Notes: generated by a model from the sequence alone, not told the origin. Shown: positions 12,343 to 24,167, numbered from the stretch's first letter. The stretch is 64,000 bases of DNA from Spongilla lacustris (GCA_949361645.1 OX442415.1:27956216-28020215), one strand, 5' to 3'. A program made the numbers and translations.

Positions 12343-12545
12343 GATGCTATGGGAAAGGATGGCAATGACATTAGCTCAATCATACCAGGTGAAGGTAGAG
12401 TTCAGTAAGAACCACTGACTTTGCCTTAGATGAGCAATTAAGCAAGCTGGGAAATAGACTCCAAAGTCTCCTTTCCCCAGGCTCCACTAGTAAAGGGTAC
12501 ACAAACCCAATCCATTTGCTTACATTTGGCGTCATTAGAACAGTG
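12343..12545 (-). pseudogene. RT-associated ORF relic (NDAKC..GAWG region)
   Basis: The minus strand reads SNDAKCKQMDWVCVPF, then GAWGKETLESISQLA, then after stops a diverged ANVIAILSHS tail. This parallels NDAKCHELGWICVP..YGAWGSEAVEALASRL at 57.2-57.4 kb. It is a degraded fragment at the 3' edge of the duplicated unit. Confidence 0.55.
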
Positions 12546-13139
12546 CTTTCTCTGCTCAGTTATTGTCAGTTGCGTTTTGCATATTCCAATATCATTTGAG
12601 GGTTAAATGAAACATAAGCATTCATCTTAATTCTACTTGCGGAATGTAAGTAATGGTTCACTGCATGGCCACCTCAAAATAGATGTCTTCTCATTTCAGA
12701 CAAGTATGTATCGATGCTTATGTTGCACCTCCTGTTGTTACTCTAACTGCTGACTGTATCTAAAAAAAAAAAAGACTAACTGACCACTAAATGGTAATGA
12801 GCATCAAGGTGTAGAAGCCAGGAAAGTGAGGCCACTATGTGCACAACTACAGTTTTAGACTGCATGGGCTTTGAATTTCTGCACATGTACAATGTAGTGT
12901 TGTCTTGGATCTGCGACGAGACTTGCCGTACAACTCCATACATCAGTCATTGTGCTGATGCTATCAAATTATTAGTGTCCTCTTTGTACATTGCTGGCAT
13001 CAAAATGATTAGTTTTTATATATTTATCATTATTGTGTGCACTTCTGTTTTTGAAACTTCATTTAAAAACACAATATTGCAGTTTGCTTATTTTTGCATT
13101 TAAAATTGTTTCTATTTATTAAAATATAGATTTTAGAGT

Positions 13140-13780
13140 GTACAAATGAATGCACACCTTCCGCTGAATGCTGGCTCACAGAACCCATAATAGAAGCCAC
13201 ATTTCCTCGCTGCATTGCAACTGAGAGCCTTTGGAGCAGATAAGAGTCTTCTGGCCAGTGTCTTTTTAAGGCGATGACCAAAATTTTAATGTTACTGTCC
13301 TGAAGTCCCAATGGCTATGGGTGTGAAAAGATTGTTGTGATCCAGGTGTGCATAAATGTGCTCTGCTTGGTTGGCCACTCCTCCGGTCTCTGCAGCTGCA
13401 ATAGTATTCTAGGGAAAGCATTAACGGGCATATGTATCGGGGCAGGTGGCATCCAGACAAGGAGCTTACCACACTACCAGGGCATATACAATATTTGGTA
13501 AGCTTATAAATACAGGCCTATTTTGCTGGGTAGGTGCTGAGAATTTTTAAGAGGACTACCTCAGTAAGTTTGCTTGCCCCACCAAGAGGTGTGTTACACC
13601 CCAAAATCAAGCACGCCTTCCATGACTTCAAGAAACTCCAACAACATAAACGAGCCGTCCCGGTGCCTAGGGCAGCAGTGTGGCCTCTCTCCCTACCCTC
13701 CACAAGGATGTCAGCTGGACGAGAGTGCCGATTGTTGTCACGACACATGATTTCACGCAATTTGTTGCACATACATCAGG
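13140..13780 (-). pseudogene. RT-associated ORF relic (RPADILV and YLLQRLSV regions)
   Basis: Broken minus-strand frames contain RHSRPADILVEG, GGVANQAEHIYAHLDHNNLF and SYLLQRLSVAMQRGNVASIM. I recall these strings from the C-terminal half of reverse-transcriptase-associated ORFs that are abundant in sponge assemblies. The RPAD segment resembles a restriction-like endonuclease core. Frames shift between the segments, so no product is expected. Confidence 0.55.
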
Positions 13781-16299
13781 TCTTTGTAGATTTTCTTATT
13801 ACCTATGTATTAAGATACCCTTAACCTTAAATAAATTACATTACTCCTCCGTATCTATTGTCTTATATTAAGTGTAACTTTATTACTCCATGTAAATGTG
13901 TTTAAAATTTCTAGCAAACTGACATCTTCAAGATGATGGATAATTCCATACAACAGCAGTTAATGCTTTCCCTGGAATGCTTCACAGGCACTGAGCATCT
14001 AAGGTTGGGGTAAAAACTGCCCAAGTTCACATCATTGTTTGCCTACTAAGGGTCAGGCAACATTCACAGTTGCTATACCTAGCCAACAGGGACCAGTGTG
14101 ATAAAAGTGCTGGCTATCATTGGTTTGGTCTGCATACCAAACCATGGCCATGGTTAAGTGGCTATTGGGGTAGAAGCCCCAAGGGTGCCACTTGCCTGTG
14201 GAAGGTCATGATATATGGAGCACAACTATAGGACATGTATGTACAGGTGGGAGTTGCAAACTGCAGTGGCTGATTGGCTGAGCCACATACATAACATTGC
14301 AATGCCTGGACCCAATGGTGGGTGTGGATTTTAAGACTGCATAATGGGAAGGGTTATAAGCTTATCTAGAGGCAGGTCATAACTGCCCTGTGGGTATCCA
14401 TCACATTATGTTTACCCAACCCTTAACCTGATATGGTATTGTATGGGCTCAATCTTTTCAATACCATGAGTGCAAGATGATTCGGTGACAGGTAAATTCA
14501 TGTTATTTTAACATGGCTAAACCACTTCCTCAACCCATTCATGCATGGTTGGTTCAAGTTCTGATTGGTGGCTATGGACCTAGCTGACTTATTCCACTTG
14601 CTGCACTTCATTCATGGAGTGGTTAACTTTCAATCGAATCAGCTCTAAATTGCAACAAAAACAAACAAAAGTACATGTATTTTTATACATGTAGTTCATT
14701 ACGATTGATACATGCATAAGTGTTGTCTCAACTAGCTTGGATTAGAAGTTGAAGATGGACATGACAAGCCACTAGGGCTATTGGCTGTGGACCTATATTC
14801 CCGGGCCACATTCTCACAATGGCCTATGGGTAAGCAACAAAACTTTAACTTCCGAAGGGTGCAAAACAATGAATCATGGCCACATAAGGATTAGTGTTGG
14901 ACATTTTTTTCTTAACAAAATTGTTTCTGCCATACTGAGTGCATGGTCATATTATATACCTGGCTATATCACATCTGTCCACTGATTGAAGAAAATTTTA
15001 TAAGACATGTCTGCTTGCTGCTGGTCAGCTGGCACCCCAACAGTATGTACATGGCATATGCATGTGCTCAGAACTTTATCAGGGGGTGACCAAACATATT
15101 AATTACATGGAGAAAGGAGGTGGGATTATATTGCAATTAGGATGCTTTGAATATGCTTAATTGATTTGAGGGAGCCCTGACATACGTGTTCACTTCGATC
15201 CTCTCAACAACGCACTGCATGCACATGAACTTTAGTCTTAGTATTAATACTTATATATCTATATGTGGAGCACTAATTAGAGCTAATATACAAGTAGCAT
15301 GTTCTGCCATGTTTTTCCCTTGCTGCATGCACTTCGTTTATGGAGTGGTTAACTTTCAATTGTAAATCCATTGAATTCCAAATTGCAACAACAACAACAA
15401 CAACAACAACAACAAATATAGTTTCTGCCATACTGAGTGCATTGTCATACTATAAGCATACCTGGTTATATCACGTCTGTCAACTGATTGGAGAAACGCC
15501 TTATCTTTAATAAGATGGTACATGCATGTGCTCAGAACTTTATCAGGGGGTGGCCAAACGCGGAGATAGCTAGGAGGTGGGGTCACTAAGTGTGGGAGGA
15601 AAATGAGCCACGCTAGAAAATGAACCTGCTGCACCCTTCAGACCACTGAATGTATGTGGCATGGTTTTTTTAAATGGCAATCATGGTCGTCAGGTTGTGT
15701 GACCTGGTTTTTCCAACATATCAACCTCAAGCTAACAAACTAAAAAGCAGTCCAGTTCAAATTATAATTCTGCTAATGGCAGGATCAGAATACAACCATT
15801 TTATAGAAATAAAAGTAAGATGTGTGTACAGGCTGCATATAGAGGGGCAGCAACCTTATATCTCTATTTTGATGGCACTCCATCATTCTGCTCTACATGA
15901 TAAGGCAACCCTATTATGCATGGCACCATTTGATTTTTTAAGAAGTTTGAAAAAAGTGTAGATTGCCATCAATTAATATTTGTTCTATTTTAATTCCTAA
16001 GCAGTGTGCTTAAATATAGACCAAAACTGTATCTCATGCTTATGTTTGTTTTGGATATTTGCTCACACTTGTTCAGTCTAGTATAATTTAAATCTACGTC
16101 ACCTGTAAACACAGAATGAATTCCCCTTCCCCCCCCCCCCCCTCCTTCACTCAGTTGTTGTCTTTTAATAATTCATTTCTTTCTAAAGTTCTCAACTCAC
16201 TTTCTTATACAAAATGCTAACTGTTCATCTAGCACATGTTAAAGTCAGTTACTAAAATCCAGTACGCTTCAAACTTCATCTTGGCAAGCCGCTACAAAA
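13781..16299. repeat. Intergenic with dispersed repeats
   Basis: The string GTTTCTGCCATACTGAGTGC with about 70 bp of following sequence occurs near 14921 and 15421, and in shortened form near 5641. A segment ATGGAGTGGTTAACTTTCAA recurs near 14615 and 15341. These look like non-coding dispersed repeats. No gene is supported. Confidence 0.5.
15386..15415. repeat. (CAA)n microsatellite
   Basis: About ten CAA units lie downstream of a dispersed repeat copy. Confidence 0.9.
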
Positions 16300-18540
16300 C
16301 TAAAGCAACAACGAATTGTAAAAGATACTCCCAGTTATTGCAGCCATATATATCCAAAGTTGACTGCTAATCTTACTAGTTGCACCACATGTAGTTGTAC
16401 TAGTTGTACTAATTGTACTAGAGAGGTCAACATTACCGCACCATGCCATATTGGCTGCATTAGCTGGGAGATTGATTTTCGACTCATTGATGAGAACAGC
16501 CATGCCCTCCATTTGATGGGGCTCTATGTGACAGTGGAGGAACCAGTAGCCTGGATTGTTGGCAATGATCCGAACACGCACATACCCTCCAGCAGGAACA
16601 ATGATGGTGTCTTTGCGAATGGTGTACTCTGTAATAGGCTTTGGTGGTGGTACATTATTGATCCAACCTGGATTGGTGCAGCTAGGATCAACAGATGTGC
16701 TACAACCAACATACGGATTGGGTGCTGTAACAAATCCAGTTGAGCCATATGTGCCATATCCAATATCAACTACGTGAAAGCTGTGCCCATGGAGATGAAC
16801 AGGATGGCCTGAACCATCCACTCCAATGGATCCTCTTCCCACAGCACTGAAAACAAACTCAACATTTGCGGTGTTGGGGATGTCTATTATATGTGTGCAA
16901 ATGCATGATGTAATGCTACAGTTAACACTCCCCAGCTGGCATCTCTCATTTGGGTCCAAATTCTCTATTTGAGGTGGGGTGCTTGGTAGTTTGAAGTTTC
17001 TACCATTGATGGAACTGGAGCTGCCATCGCCTAAAAAGCCCAAGTTGAAAAAGAATGTGTTTCCCGCAGATGGCTGCTGGCTAGGTACCTCGTTAGATGG
17101 TGTTGGGTTAAGCAGTGTCTGGTCAATGGGCTGCATGCACTTACTCTGATGAAATGGACAGTTCACGCAGCTACCCTGCAGAAATGGACAGTTGAATGTC
17201 GTACAGTTGCCGTACTGTGTGCAGGACAGATCGTACGACTGTGCTATACCAGCATACATGTTCGATGATGGCTGGTCAGTGCCATAGTGAAGGATGGCTT
17301 CAGCAATGTGGTTCAAGCTTTTATATGGTGGCAATCCAGCAATATTGACCTCCAGAGTTTCAGCTTTGATTAGATAATCTGTTTTCACTCCCGGTTCAGT
17401 TGGACTTTTAGGTTTCAATGCAAAATCATAACGCTCTCCCCCGTGTATGATGATGTAATCCACATCAACAGGATTGATCAAGTATCCGTCCATAGCAATG
17501 ACTGTCAGCCTGTGATTGGAGATGGAAAACTTGTATGCGTACAGGCTTTGTGCTCCAATCAATCTAAACCGATAGCGAACATCAACAGGACCACTTTGGT
17601 AGGCTATGTTGAATACACTGAACCTTGCTTGATTGTAGGACACATTCCAATAACGCCCCAATCCGTTTATCACACCAGACCAGTATGGGATTGGGCCAAC
17701 TTCACTGCTATCAGCTGCATATGTCCGCCAGTTATTGCCTGCGGTGGGGACCTCACCAATTGATGTGTTAGGGAAGAACCCCAGTGATCCTTCCAGTTGA
17801 GTAAAAAGGTCCTCTGAAGCCAGCTGCTGCCAATCCAACAGAGACAGGATTTGTTCTGTGATACTGTTTAGTTGAAATGAGAAGCTAGGCTGCACCTTCT
17901 CTTTCACAATCAGAGCTCCAAAGAGGCCGTCAGTTCTCTGTGTGCCACTGTGAGAGTGGTACCAGAATGTGCCAGATGGGGTAGCATTGAAGGCATAAGT
18001 GAATGATGTGCCTGGGATGATGGGACAGTGGGAAATCCCCCCAACGCCGTCCATCCAGGGAGTGTTCTTCTGGTGCATGCCATGCCAGTGGATGGATGTG
18101 GTATCACTACTTAGCATGTTGGTGACCTTCACAACCACTTTTTGACCTTCGTAGACAATGAGGTTTGGACCTGGCATCAAGCCGTTTATCGTGAGAACAG
18201 AACGGAAGGTTTTACCATCAACTGTGATTGGAACACTACAACCACGGCTTGTAAACATCTCGTTGGTAATCACAGCACATTGCGCGCGGGTCCCCGGAAG
18301 ATTTGTGTTAATAAGTTTCCCATTATTGTCAAAGTAATATGTTCCCCCCATATTGCCAAGTCTGTAATCCAGAAGATCTATCATGTTGTTATCCACCTTG
18401 TAGCTAGAAAATGTCTGGATTTGCTCAATTATGAGGTTGAAAGTACAAGTCTTGTTCGAAGCCTCACACTCACAATTTTTTTGCTGGAAGCCACAGTTCT
18501 GCTGTCCAGCCACCAGAGTTAGTACTGCAATGTACCAACC
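16300..18540 (-). CDS. Laccase-like multicopper oxidase, large exon
   Basis: A long exon encodes about 740 aa of a three-cupredoxin-domain multicopper oxidase that oxidises phenolic-type substrates and reduces oxygen to water. All four copper motifs are present: HWHG, HSH, HPVHLHGH and HCHIEPHQMEGM. The axial position of the type 1 copper is Met. Open frame continues 5' of the first listed residues as GWYIAVLTLVAGQQNC, a hydrophobic signal-peptide-like stretch directly after a CTTTATCCTTACAG splice acceptor, so a short 5' exon with the true start lies upstream and was not located. The C-terminus is Ser/Thr-rich and ends in about 18 hydrophobic residues, compatible with a GPI signal or a membrane anchor. 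A loop between domains 2 and 3 carries CPFLQGSCVNCPFHQSKC. Secreted or cell-surface location is inferred. Confidence 0.9.
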   Translation of the reverse strand, partial: GWYIAVLTLVAGQQNCGFQQKNCECEASNKTCTFNLIIEQIQTFSSYKVDNNMIDLLDYRLGNMGGTYYFDNNGKLINTNLPGTRAQCAVITNEMFTSRGCSVPITVDGKTFRSVLTINGLMPGPNLIVYEGQKVVVKVTNMLSSDTTSIHWHGMHQKNTPWMDGVGGISHCPIIPGTSFTYAFNATPSGTFWYHSHSGTQRTDGLFGALIVKEKVQPSFSFQLNSITEQILSLLDWQQLASEDLFTQLEGSLGFFPNTSIGEVPTAGNNWRTYAADSSEVGPIPYWSGVINGLGRYWNVSYNQARFSVFNIAYQSGPVDVRYRFRLIGAQSLYAYKFSISNHRLTVIAMDGYLINPVDVDYIIIHGGERYDFALKPKSPTEPGVKTDYLIKAETLEVNIAGLPPYKSLNHIAEAILHYGTDQPSSNMYAGIAQSYDLSCTQYGNCTTFNCPFLQGSCVNCPFHQSKCMQPIDQTLLNPTPSNEVPSQQPSAGNTFFFNLGFLGDGSSSSINGRNFKLPSTPPQIENLDPNERCQLGSVNCSITSCICTHIIDIPNTANVEFVFSAVGRGSIGVDGSGHPVHLHGHSFHVVDIGYGTYGSTGFVTAPNPYVGCSTSVDPSCTNPGWINNVPPPKPITEYTIRKDTIIVPAGGYVRVRIIANNPGYWFLHCHIEPHQMEGMAVLINESKINLPANAANMAWCGNVDLSSTISTTSTTTCGATSKISSQLWIYMAAITGSIFYNSLLL

Positions 18541-19297
18541 ACCTGTAAGGATAAAGTGGATAACGTAGGGCAGCTGTAACTTAATGTTTGCTCATGGAAT
18601 ATGGACAAGTGAAATCTCAACTACATAGCACATGCCCACAACATACATGTACACACTCTTCATGGAACACTACGAACACCCAATTTGACAACGTTCATAA
18701 TACATGTTCCTTATCACACAAAAAAAATAGGACACACATTCAATCCAAGTACCTGACACACCCATGCATGTAGGTCAGTTGAGCCACTTTTTAGGGTTAG
18801 TTATACTGCCTCTGAGGTTTGGCAATAAGCAGAGGTTAATAGTCTGCTGTAAATGGGCATCACTTGGGTACATGTCATAGCAATGTTAGAGACATTATTA
18901 ACACCGGATCCACGAGAACTAACCTTTTTTTTTGTAGAACACCTTTTTTGGAAAATTCGTCAGAAACGTGTTTATTGCATTTTGGTATACATATTCGGAT
19001 AGCCCAACTAATGCTGAGTCTTTTAGTGCATTTTTCAACCACATATCTAGTACACACACCAACCTGCATTTGTTTGAAGAGACGCAGTTTGCAATATCGC
19101 GATTGTCGCAAGTAAAAATATACACTTTTTTAAACGGATGTTTTATAATACTCTGAGCGCGCCATTTCATTCATATCTAACTCATGTACATGGCACAGCA
19201 ATTTTATGTTCAGAGTAAGCTCTGTTCGCACACCAAAAAAAAAAAACCTACCGTTAAAACTTGCCATTACTAGTTCCCAGACCAAAATGTTACGTCA

Positions 19298-22200
19298 TTG
19301 CAGCCGATCATGTCGCTTGCTTGTTCCAGCATCCATAAGAAGCCCGTTTGTGACAAGTGCGATGCTGGGACTAGTTGCACAAAGCGTTGTACATGCCAAC
19401 CCTGTACGCGTGGTCGCCCGAAGAAAGCTAGCGCAGAGCAGGAAACACCACATCGGTTAAATCCTGAGTGGCGTGCTTCATGCACATCACATTTTGCTGC
19501 CGAACCGACATCAGAGCTCAATACGATGAATGAAGCCTCTAGCAACTATGCATCATCGACGCAAATACACATTTGTCACGTGCTAAAGACAATGGGTTGC
19601 GACGAGTATGAAAAAAGTGTACAAACACTTCCTAGCATTGAAATTAGGCGGCAGGTGGAATGCGCTAGTGACAAGGAGATCGACCATGCCAGTATGACCA
19701 GAATACAGAATATCTTTTGGAAAGGCATCAAGGCATGGGCGCAGGTGCTTCTACCTAATTTGAGACTCAATGAGGGTTCAAAGAAGTCATTCAGCCTCCA
19801 AGCTCTTGCTGGCCATGGATCAACTCAAATCGATATGGCTGGTACCGGTATCCACATGGATTCCCAGGTACTAACCACAATACCAACCAACATCAGCGAC
19901 ATACTAAAAGGAGAGAAGCTCCTCACATCTTACAATTCAAGGATGCTTCTTGTTACCTTTGTTGATGTTCCCATAACGTATGTGGCTTCTTTGCTGTCAC
20001 TCAACAAAGACCATGCAGCTAAGCTGATGTTCCAGGCAAAGGTCGACAAGTCATACCTTGATCATGGCATAAAGATTCAACACTTCAGCAAAACACAGTC
20101 TCGAGTGCCTAAGGATGTAATAGAATTTGCTGTTGAATTCATCTATAGTGATGAGAACATCAGCCGGCTAGCATGGGAAGCTAAAAAGCGTACCCCCAAT
20201 AAAAAGGAAAAGTGGAAGAAGCTCGAGAATGTGTTTGCAATGAGGTCTCTTGTACTGAAAAATGACATTGCAACAATGTACAATGAGTACGTTGCAAAGC
20301 ATGAAGGTGCCATACCAGGAAAGGCACACATAAGCAGGTCATTGTTTTACACCATAGTGAAACACATCATTGGTGGTGGTAAGCAACAAGAGGCACGGGC
20401 AGGGGTGGATTACATTAAGGTGAACTTTCACATAGACAATTTCAGCATTGTGGACAAAGTGATCAATGCACTTGCCCCTCCATCAGATGTAGATCACACC
20501 CTGCGTGATGAGCTGCATGGCCTCCGTGCTGATGTGTACACCTTCCTTAGCTACGGCTATGCGCTGCATGCAAGAGAAGGTGTGAAGGCATCAGAGAACA
20601 CCAAAGACCAATGTGAGGACTTCCATCAGCCTCAAGAATATGAAGCCCAGCAGTTCATGGCATATCAGGAGCTGGAGAAGTTGGTGTCATTGCCGGAAAA
20701 ATTGGATGAACCAGCAACACAGGAGGCCTTAGTAAGCATGGTTCGAAGCCAGCTCAGCTTATGTGCTCAGGCTAAGGGATCAGTAGTGGAGCAGAGCAGC
20801 AGTGCTACAACACACTCACCTGTATGCTCTTGACCTTGTGCCTCACAGGAAGCCTAATAAGAACCCAAAGGCTGGTGGGCGGCTCGAGTGCTATGCTTGC
20901 CGAAGTCCGTTTCTCTTTTATGACAGGTTGAGGCATGTGGCTGTGACCAAACTTGATGTTGACCCTACCCGGCTCCAGGAAATAGCTGATTTACTCCTTA
21001 CCATACACCAATGTGAGCGTCGCTCATACAGGTATATGGCTCATGTAATGCAAGCTGCTCAACAAGCCCGCAGGATGAAGCTTGCCATTGCTGAAATGGA
21101 CTCGAGTACTGCCTACATTGTATACGATTTCAAACAGAAATTTCTAGCAAAGGGATTTCGAGAGGGAGGTGACTCCTATTACAGTAAAAAAGGAATGATG
21201 TGGTGGGGAGCTAGTGTTTTCATAAAACCAAGCACTACTCAAGAGGATGTGATGAGCAGTCCATCTGAAAGTACTGACAAACACTATGTAGAGATAGATT
21301 ACAGTTTGGAAGAAGCACGATTGTGGAATCAGAATCAGACAGAGGCAGTGGGATTGCGATTTTGATGAGGGTGATGGTTGTGTTCTGAGTGAGCTTGATG
21401 AGGATGAGGTAAAGGATGATGGAGATGAGCAAGAATGGGGTGAGGGACATGAATATGTTTGTGAAAAGGAAGGTGCACAGAAGTGGGATGAGGGTAGTGT
21501 GCTTGAAGGAGAAAGGCATCAGATGGGATATGAGCAGGAGGGAGGTCAAGTACAAACGTACGGGTGGGATGAAGATAGTGAGCATGATACTGTGGGTGAG
21601 GGAAGTGAGCATGAGGTGGGAGGTGAGGAAAGTGAGCATGAAGTGGGGGATGAGGGAAGTGAGCATAAAGTGGGGGATGAGGGAAGTGAGCATGAGGTGG
21701 GGGGTGAGGGAAGTGAGCATTGCAATATTGAGTCTGAAGAAGTGGGTGCAAATCGTGACGATGAAGAAAAGAATGAACCAACTCTCCACTTCTTTGACTG
21801 TATTGTTCAAGGAGAGCAAAAATGTGACGCAAATGTTGTGCTGTCATGCTTTGAGGCAGCATTGCACGCTTTGAGATTTCGGTTTCCTCATGTTACAAAG
21901 TTAATCATTCAAAGTGACAATGCCAGAAATCTTGCTGGAAAGCAAACAAAGCTACTTTTTCCTCATGTGTGCTCAGCTGCTGGTTTCAAACTTGTGGCAT
22001 ACTACCACAATGAAGCACAAAGTGGGAAAGATGTATGTGATACTCATTTTTCTCACCAGCAGACACACATCGAAGCATATTTGAGGCAGGGAGATGATGG
22101 ACGGAAGGTGTCCACTCCAAAACAGCTTGCAGTGGCATTGATGGAGAAGTCCATCACCAACACTACTGTGCTGCTGATAAAGCCAGATTCTTGTGCTCCA

Positions 22201-23249
22201 TATCGATCTGCAAAATGCCCTTCCATAAATGGAATCACACAATTCTATGCTGCTCAGTATATCACAACTGCTTCTAATAATTTTTTTATAATTGCCTTGG
22301 GCAGAAAATACCATCTCTCAGTGTGCATGTGCCTTCATGCCATGCATCATCACTCATTACTCCAATGGGTGAGGATGGCATCAATTTCACGGGAGTGACG
22401 GTGTTACTGAATAGGGACAGCAATGATGCGTGCACAAAGGTCAGGATGGTGAAGAAGAGGTACACAAAGAGAACCAAGTCCAACAAGGAGTTGCAGAAAA
22501 CGGAAAAGCAACAAGAACATGAGGAGGCATTGAGGCAGATTAGAGCTGTTTATCCGCAATGTTCAAAGTGTTTCTATCACTACAAGTCCCAAAAGTTGCT
22601 TGACAAGCACATCTGTGGTGGAGAACAGCAGTACCATGATGCACTCAGTAATGCAATGAGGCATGCTGATAAACTCCTGGGACAAATGAACCTCACTGTT
22701 TCAGGTGCTATTGACAGAGCATCTCACATTGCCACAGAAGATGAGGTTGCATTTGCAACTTTTGAGCCCAATTTCTATTCTGGATGGGCATATGTAAGGA
22801 AGAACATGCAACCAGAGCTCACAACAAGGGTAAAAATCATCATCAATGAGTGCTGGAAAGTTGGTGAGAGCAAAGAGCAAGGTAAATCAAAAATATCTGC
22901 TGATGGAGTGTATTCCAGGCTTGAAGAGATGGAGAAACAAAAGACCATCAGATTAAGTGAGCTACCGTTGTCCAGGAAAATTCGTGCTGTCTACCAAACT
23001 ATTGGCCAGATGACAGAAGTGTCTACTTCTACAAGTGGATGTAAGCATGGTCCAAGGCCTCAATCTGAAGGATCAATTGGCAAGAAGAAGAAGGCTAGAG
23101 TTTCCTTTGAGGATCTTGACCATGCAAAGGACCTTTCCTTGTGGAAGAAGTCTGAACTACAGGCGTATCTGAACAACTATGGCATGAAGAAATCAGGAAA
23201 CAAGCCTGAGCTCATTAAGCGCATTGAAGAACACATGTTTTCTCAATGA
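19298..23249 (+). CDS. Transposon-encoded DDE-like protein (Cys-rich/AT-hook-like, DDE-like core, C2H2, SAP)
   Basis: Four overlapping frames (19298-20833, 20802-21365, a frame open by 21331 to 22398, and 22323-23249) read as one protein of about 1,200 aa. Features in order: a cysteine cluster ending in TRGRPKK (CXC plus AT-hook-like); a long helical region; GGRLECYACRSPF; an acidic GSEHEVG tandem repeat (21560-21720); LIIQSDNARN and NEAQSGKDVCDTHF, which look like the second and third acidic positions of an RNase H-like transposase; a CSKCFYHY..KHICGG C2H2 finger; and a C-terminal SAP motif (LSLWKKSELQAYLNNYGMKK). The last frame change is explained by a 65-bp GT-AG intron. The changes near 20815 and 21345 each need a 1-base shift and I found no intron for them, so the copy may be defective or misassembled there. 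Confidence 0.75.
22257..22321 (+). other. Predicted 65-bp intron in the transposon gene
   Basis: GTATATC at 22257 and TCTCTCAG ending at 22321 form a GT-AG intron. Its removal joins FYAA to HVHVPSCH in frame and bypasses the stop at the end of the upstream frame. Confidence 0.6.
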
Positions 23250-23396
23250 ATACTTGGTTAACTCAATCCATGTATTGTCTGTACACGTAACTGCACTTGC
23301 ACTGTTAAATTTAGTTCCTTGCTAGCATCATTGTCCAGAAGTGCTCGTTGCGCGCTGCTGCATGAATTTAACTACAGCCTGAAAAAGAAGTCCGTG

Positions 23397-23408
23397 TGCG
23401 CATGCGCA
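23397..23408. promoter_or_regulatory. Consensus NRF1-type palindromic site inside the transposon
   Basis: TGCGCATGCGCA matches the palindromic NRF1 consensus exactly. It lies between the gene's stop codon and the right TIR. The role is inferred from the motif alone. Confidence 0.5.
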
Positions 23409-24167
23409 ATTCATTGCCTCGCCTCAGACCGTTATAAAATACATTGTTGTCCTACAACACTTGTTTTGTGCTGGTATAGTCATGTAGAGCCAACCTTAGT
23501 ATGAAATTGACATACTTGATACATAAAGCGACATATGTGATGTTTTTCAGCATGTAGAATGCCATAGAAAAAGTGTACCGATAACGGTGACGGCTCTTAC
23601 CCTTTCCGCTTTGTACGAATGCTGGGTAGCCTACGAGGTAGATAAAAAGCTTAAAATTTCCTCATACATCATAATTAAGGTTGAATCACTATACTAGATA
23701 TGTTTTATAACTTTTAAAACATTTCCGACTATTTTTTTCAAAACGCGGTTCTACAAAACACCCCTTAAAAAATGGTTAGTTCTCGCGGATCCGGTGTTAA
23801 GGTGTCAAATGGCACAACAAACCCAGCCAAGTGGGTCAGTTGAGCCATATGTTATCTTAAGCTAAAGTGATGTGCATATGCTAGCAAGAGTGGGCCAAGG
23901 CCTTCCTGCCTCTTGTCCAATTGCCAAGCAATGTCAAAGTATTCATCAAAGTAAATTCACACACTAATGCACGACATTTTTCCAATGAGAGCCCATAAAA
24001 TTGATCAGCAAGTATTTTAACGCGATTCACAAAGTCATTCTCCATTTTACGAATAAAAACAGAATGCCTCACTAATATTGCCTCTGAGATTGCTGCATAG
24101 CCAAATAAGCATAGCTCACTATTTCTGTTATGGGAATCAATAAACTGTTTAATGCCATACGATTGCA

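Larger units (their letters stand above)
18902..23796 (+). mobile_element. DNA transposon with TTAA target duplication and TIRs
   Basis: The left end reads CACCGGATCC then A/G-CGAGAACTAACC, and the right end is its inverted copy. TTAA is present exactly outside both ends (18898-18901 and 23797-23800). A second, weaker inverted block (TTGTAGAACACC against GGTGTTTTGTAGAACC) follows inside. The 4,895-bp interior holds one plus-strand gene in several frames. TTAA duplication is known for piggyBac, Kolobok and Sola3. The encoded protein does not look like piggyBac or a THAP-type Kolobok transposase to me. Sola3 or an undescribed group is the best guess. Confidence 0.88.

Noticed and set aside
21235..21862. 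175- and 194-codon minus frames with PHPPLHAHF-type repeats
   Set aside because: They are antisense shadows of the acidic tandem repeat in the transposase gene.
18902..23796. piggyBac assignment based on TTAA alone
   Set aside because: The protein lacks a piggyBac-like core order and cysteine-rich C-terminus as I know them; the SAP and C2H2 C-terminus does not fit.
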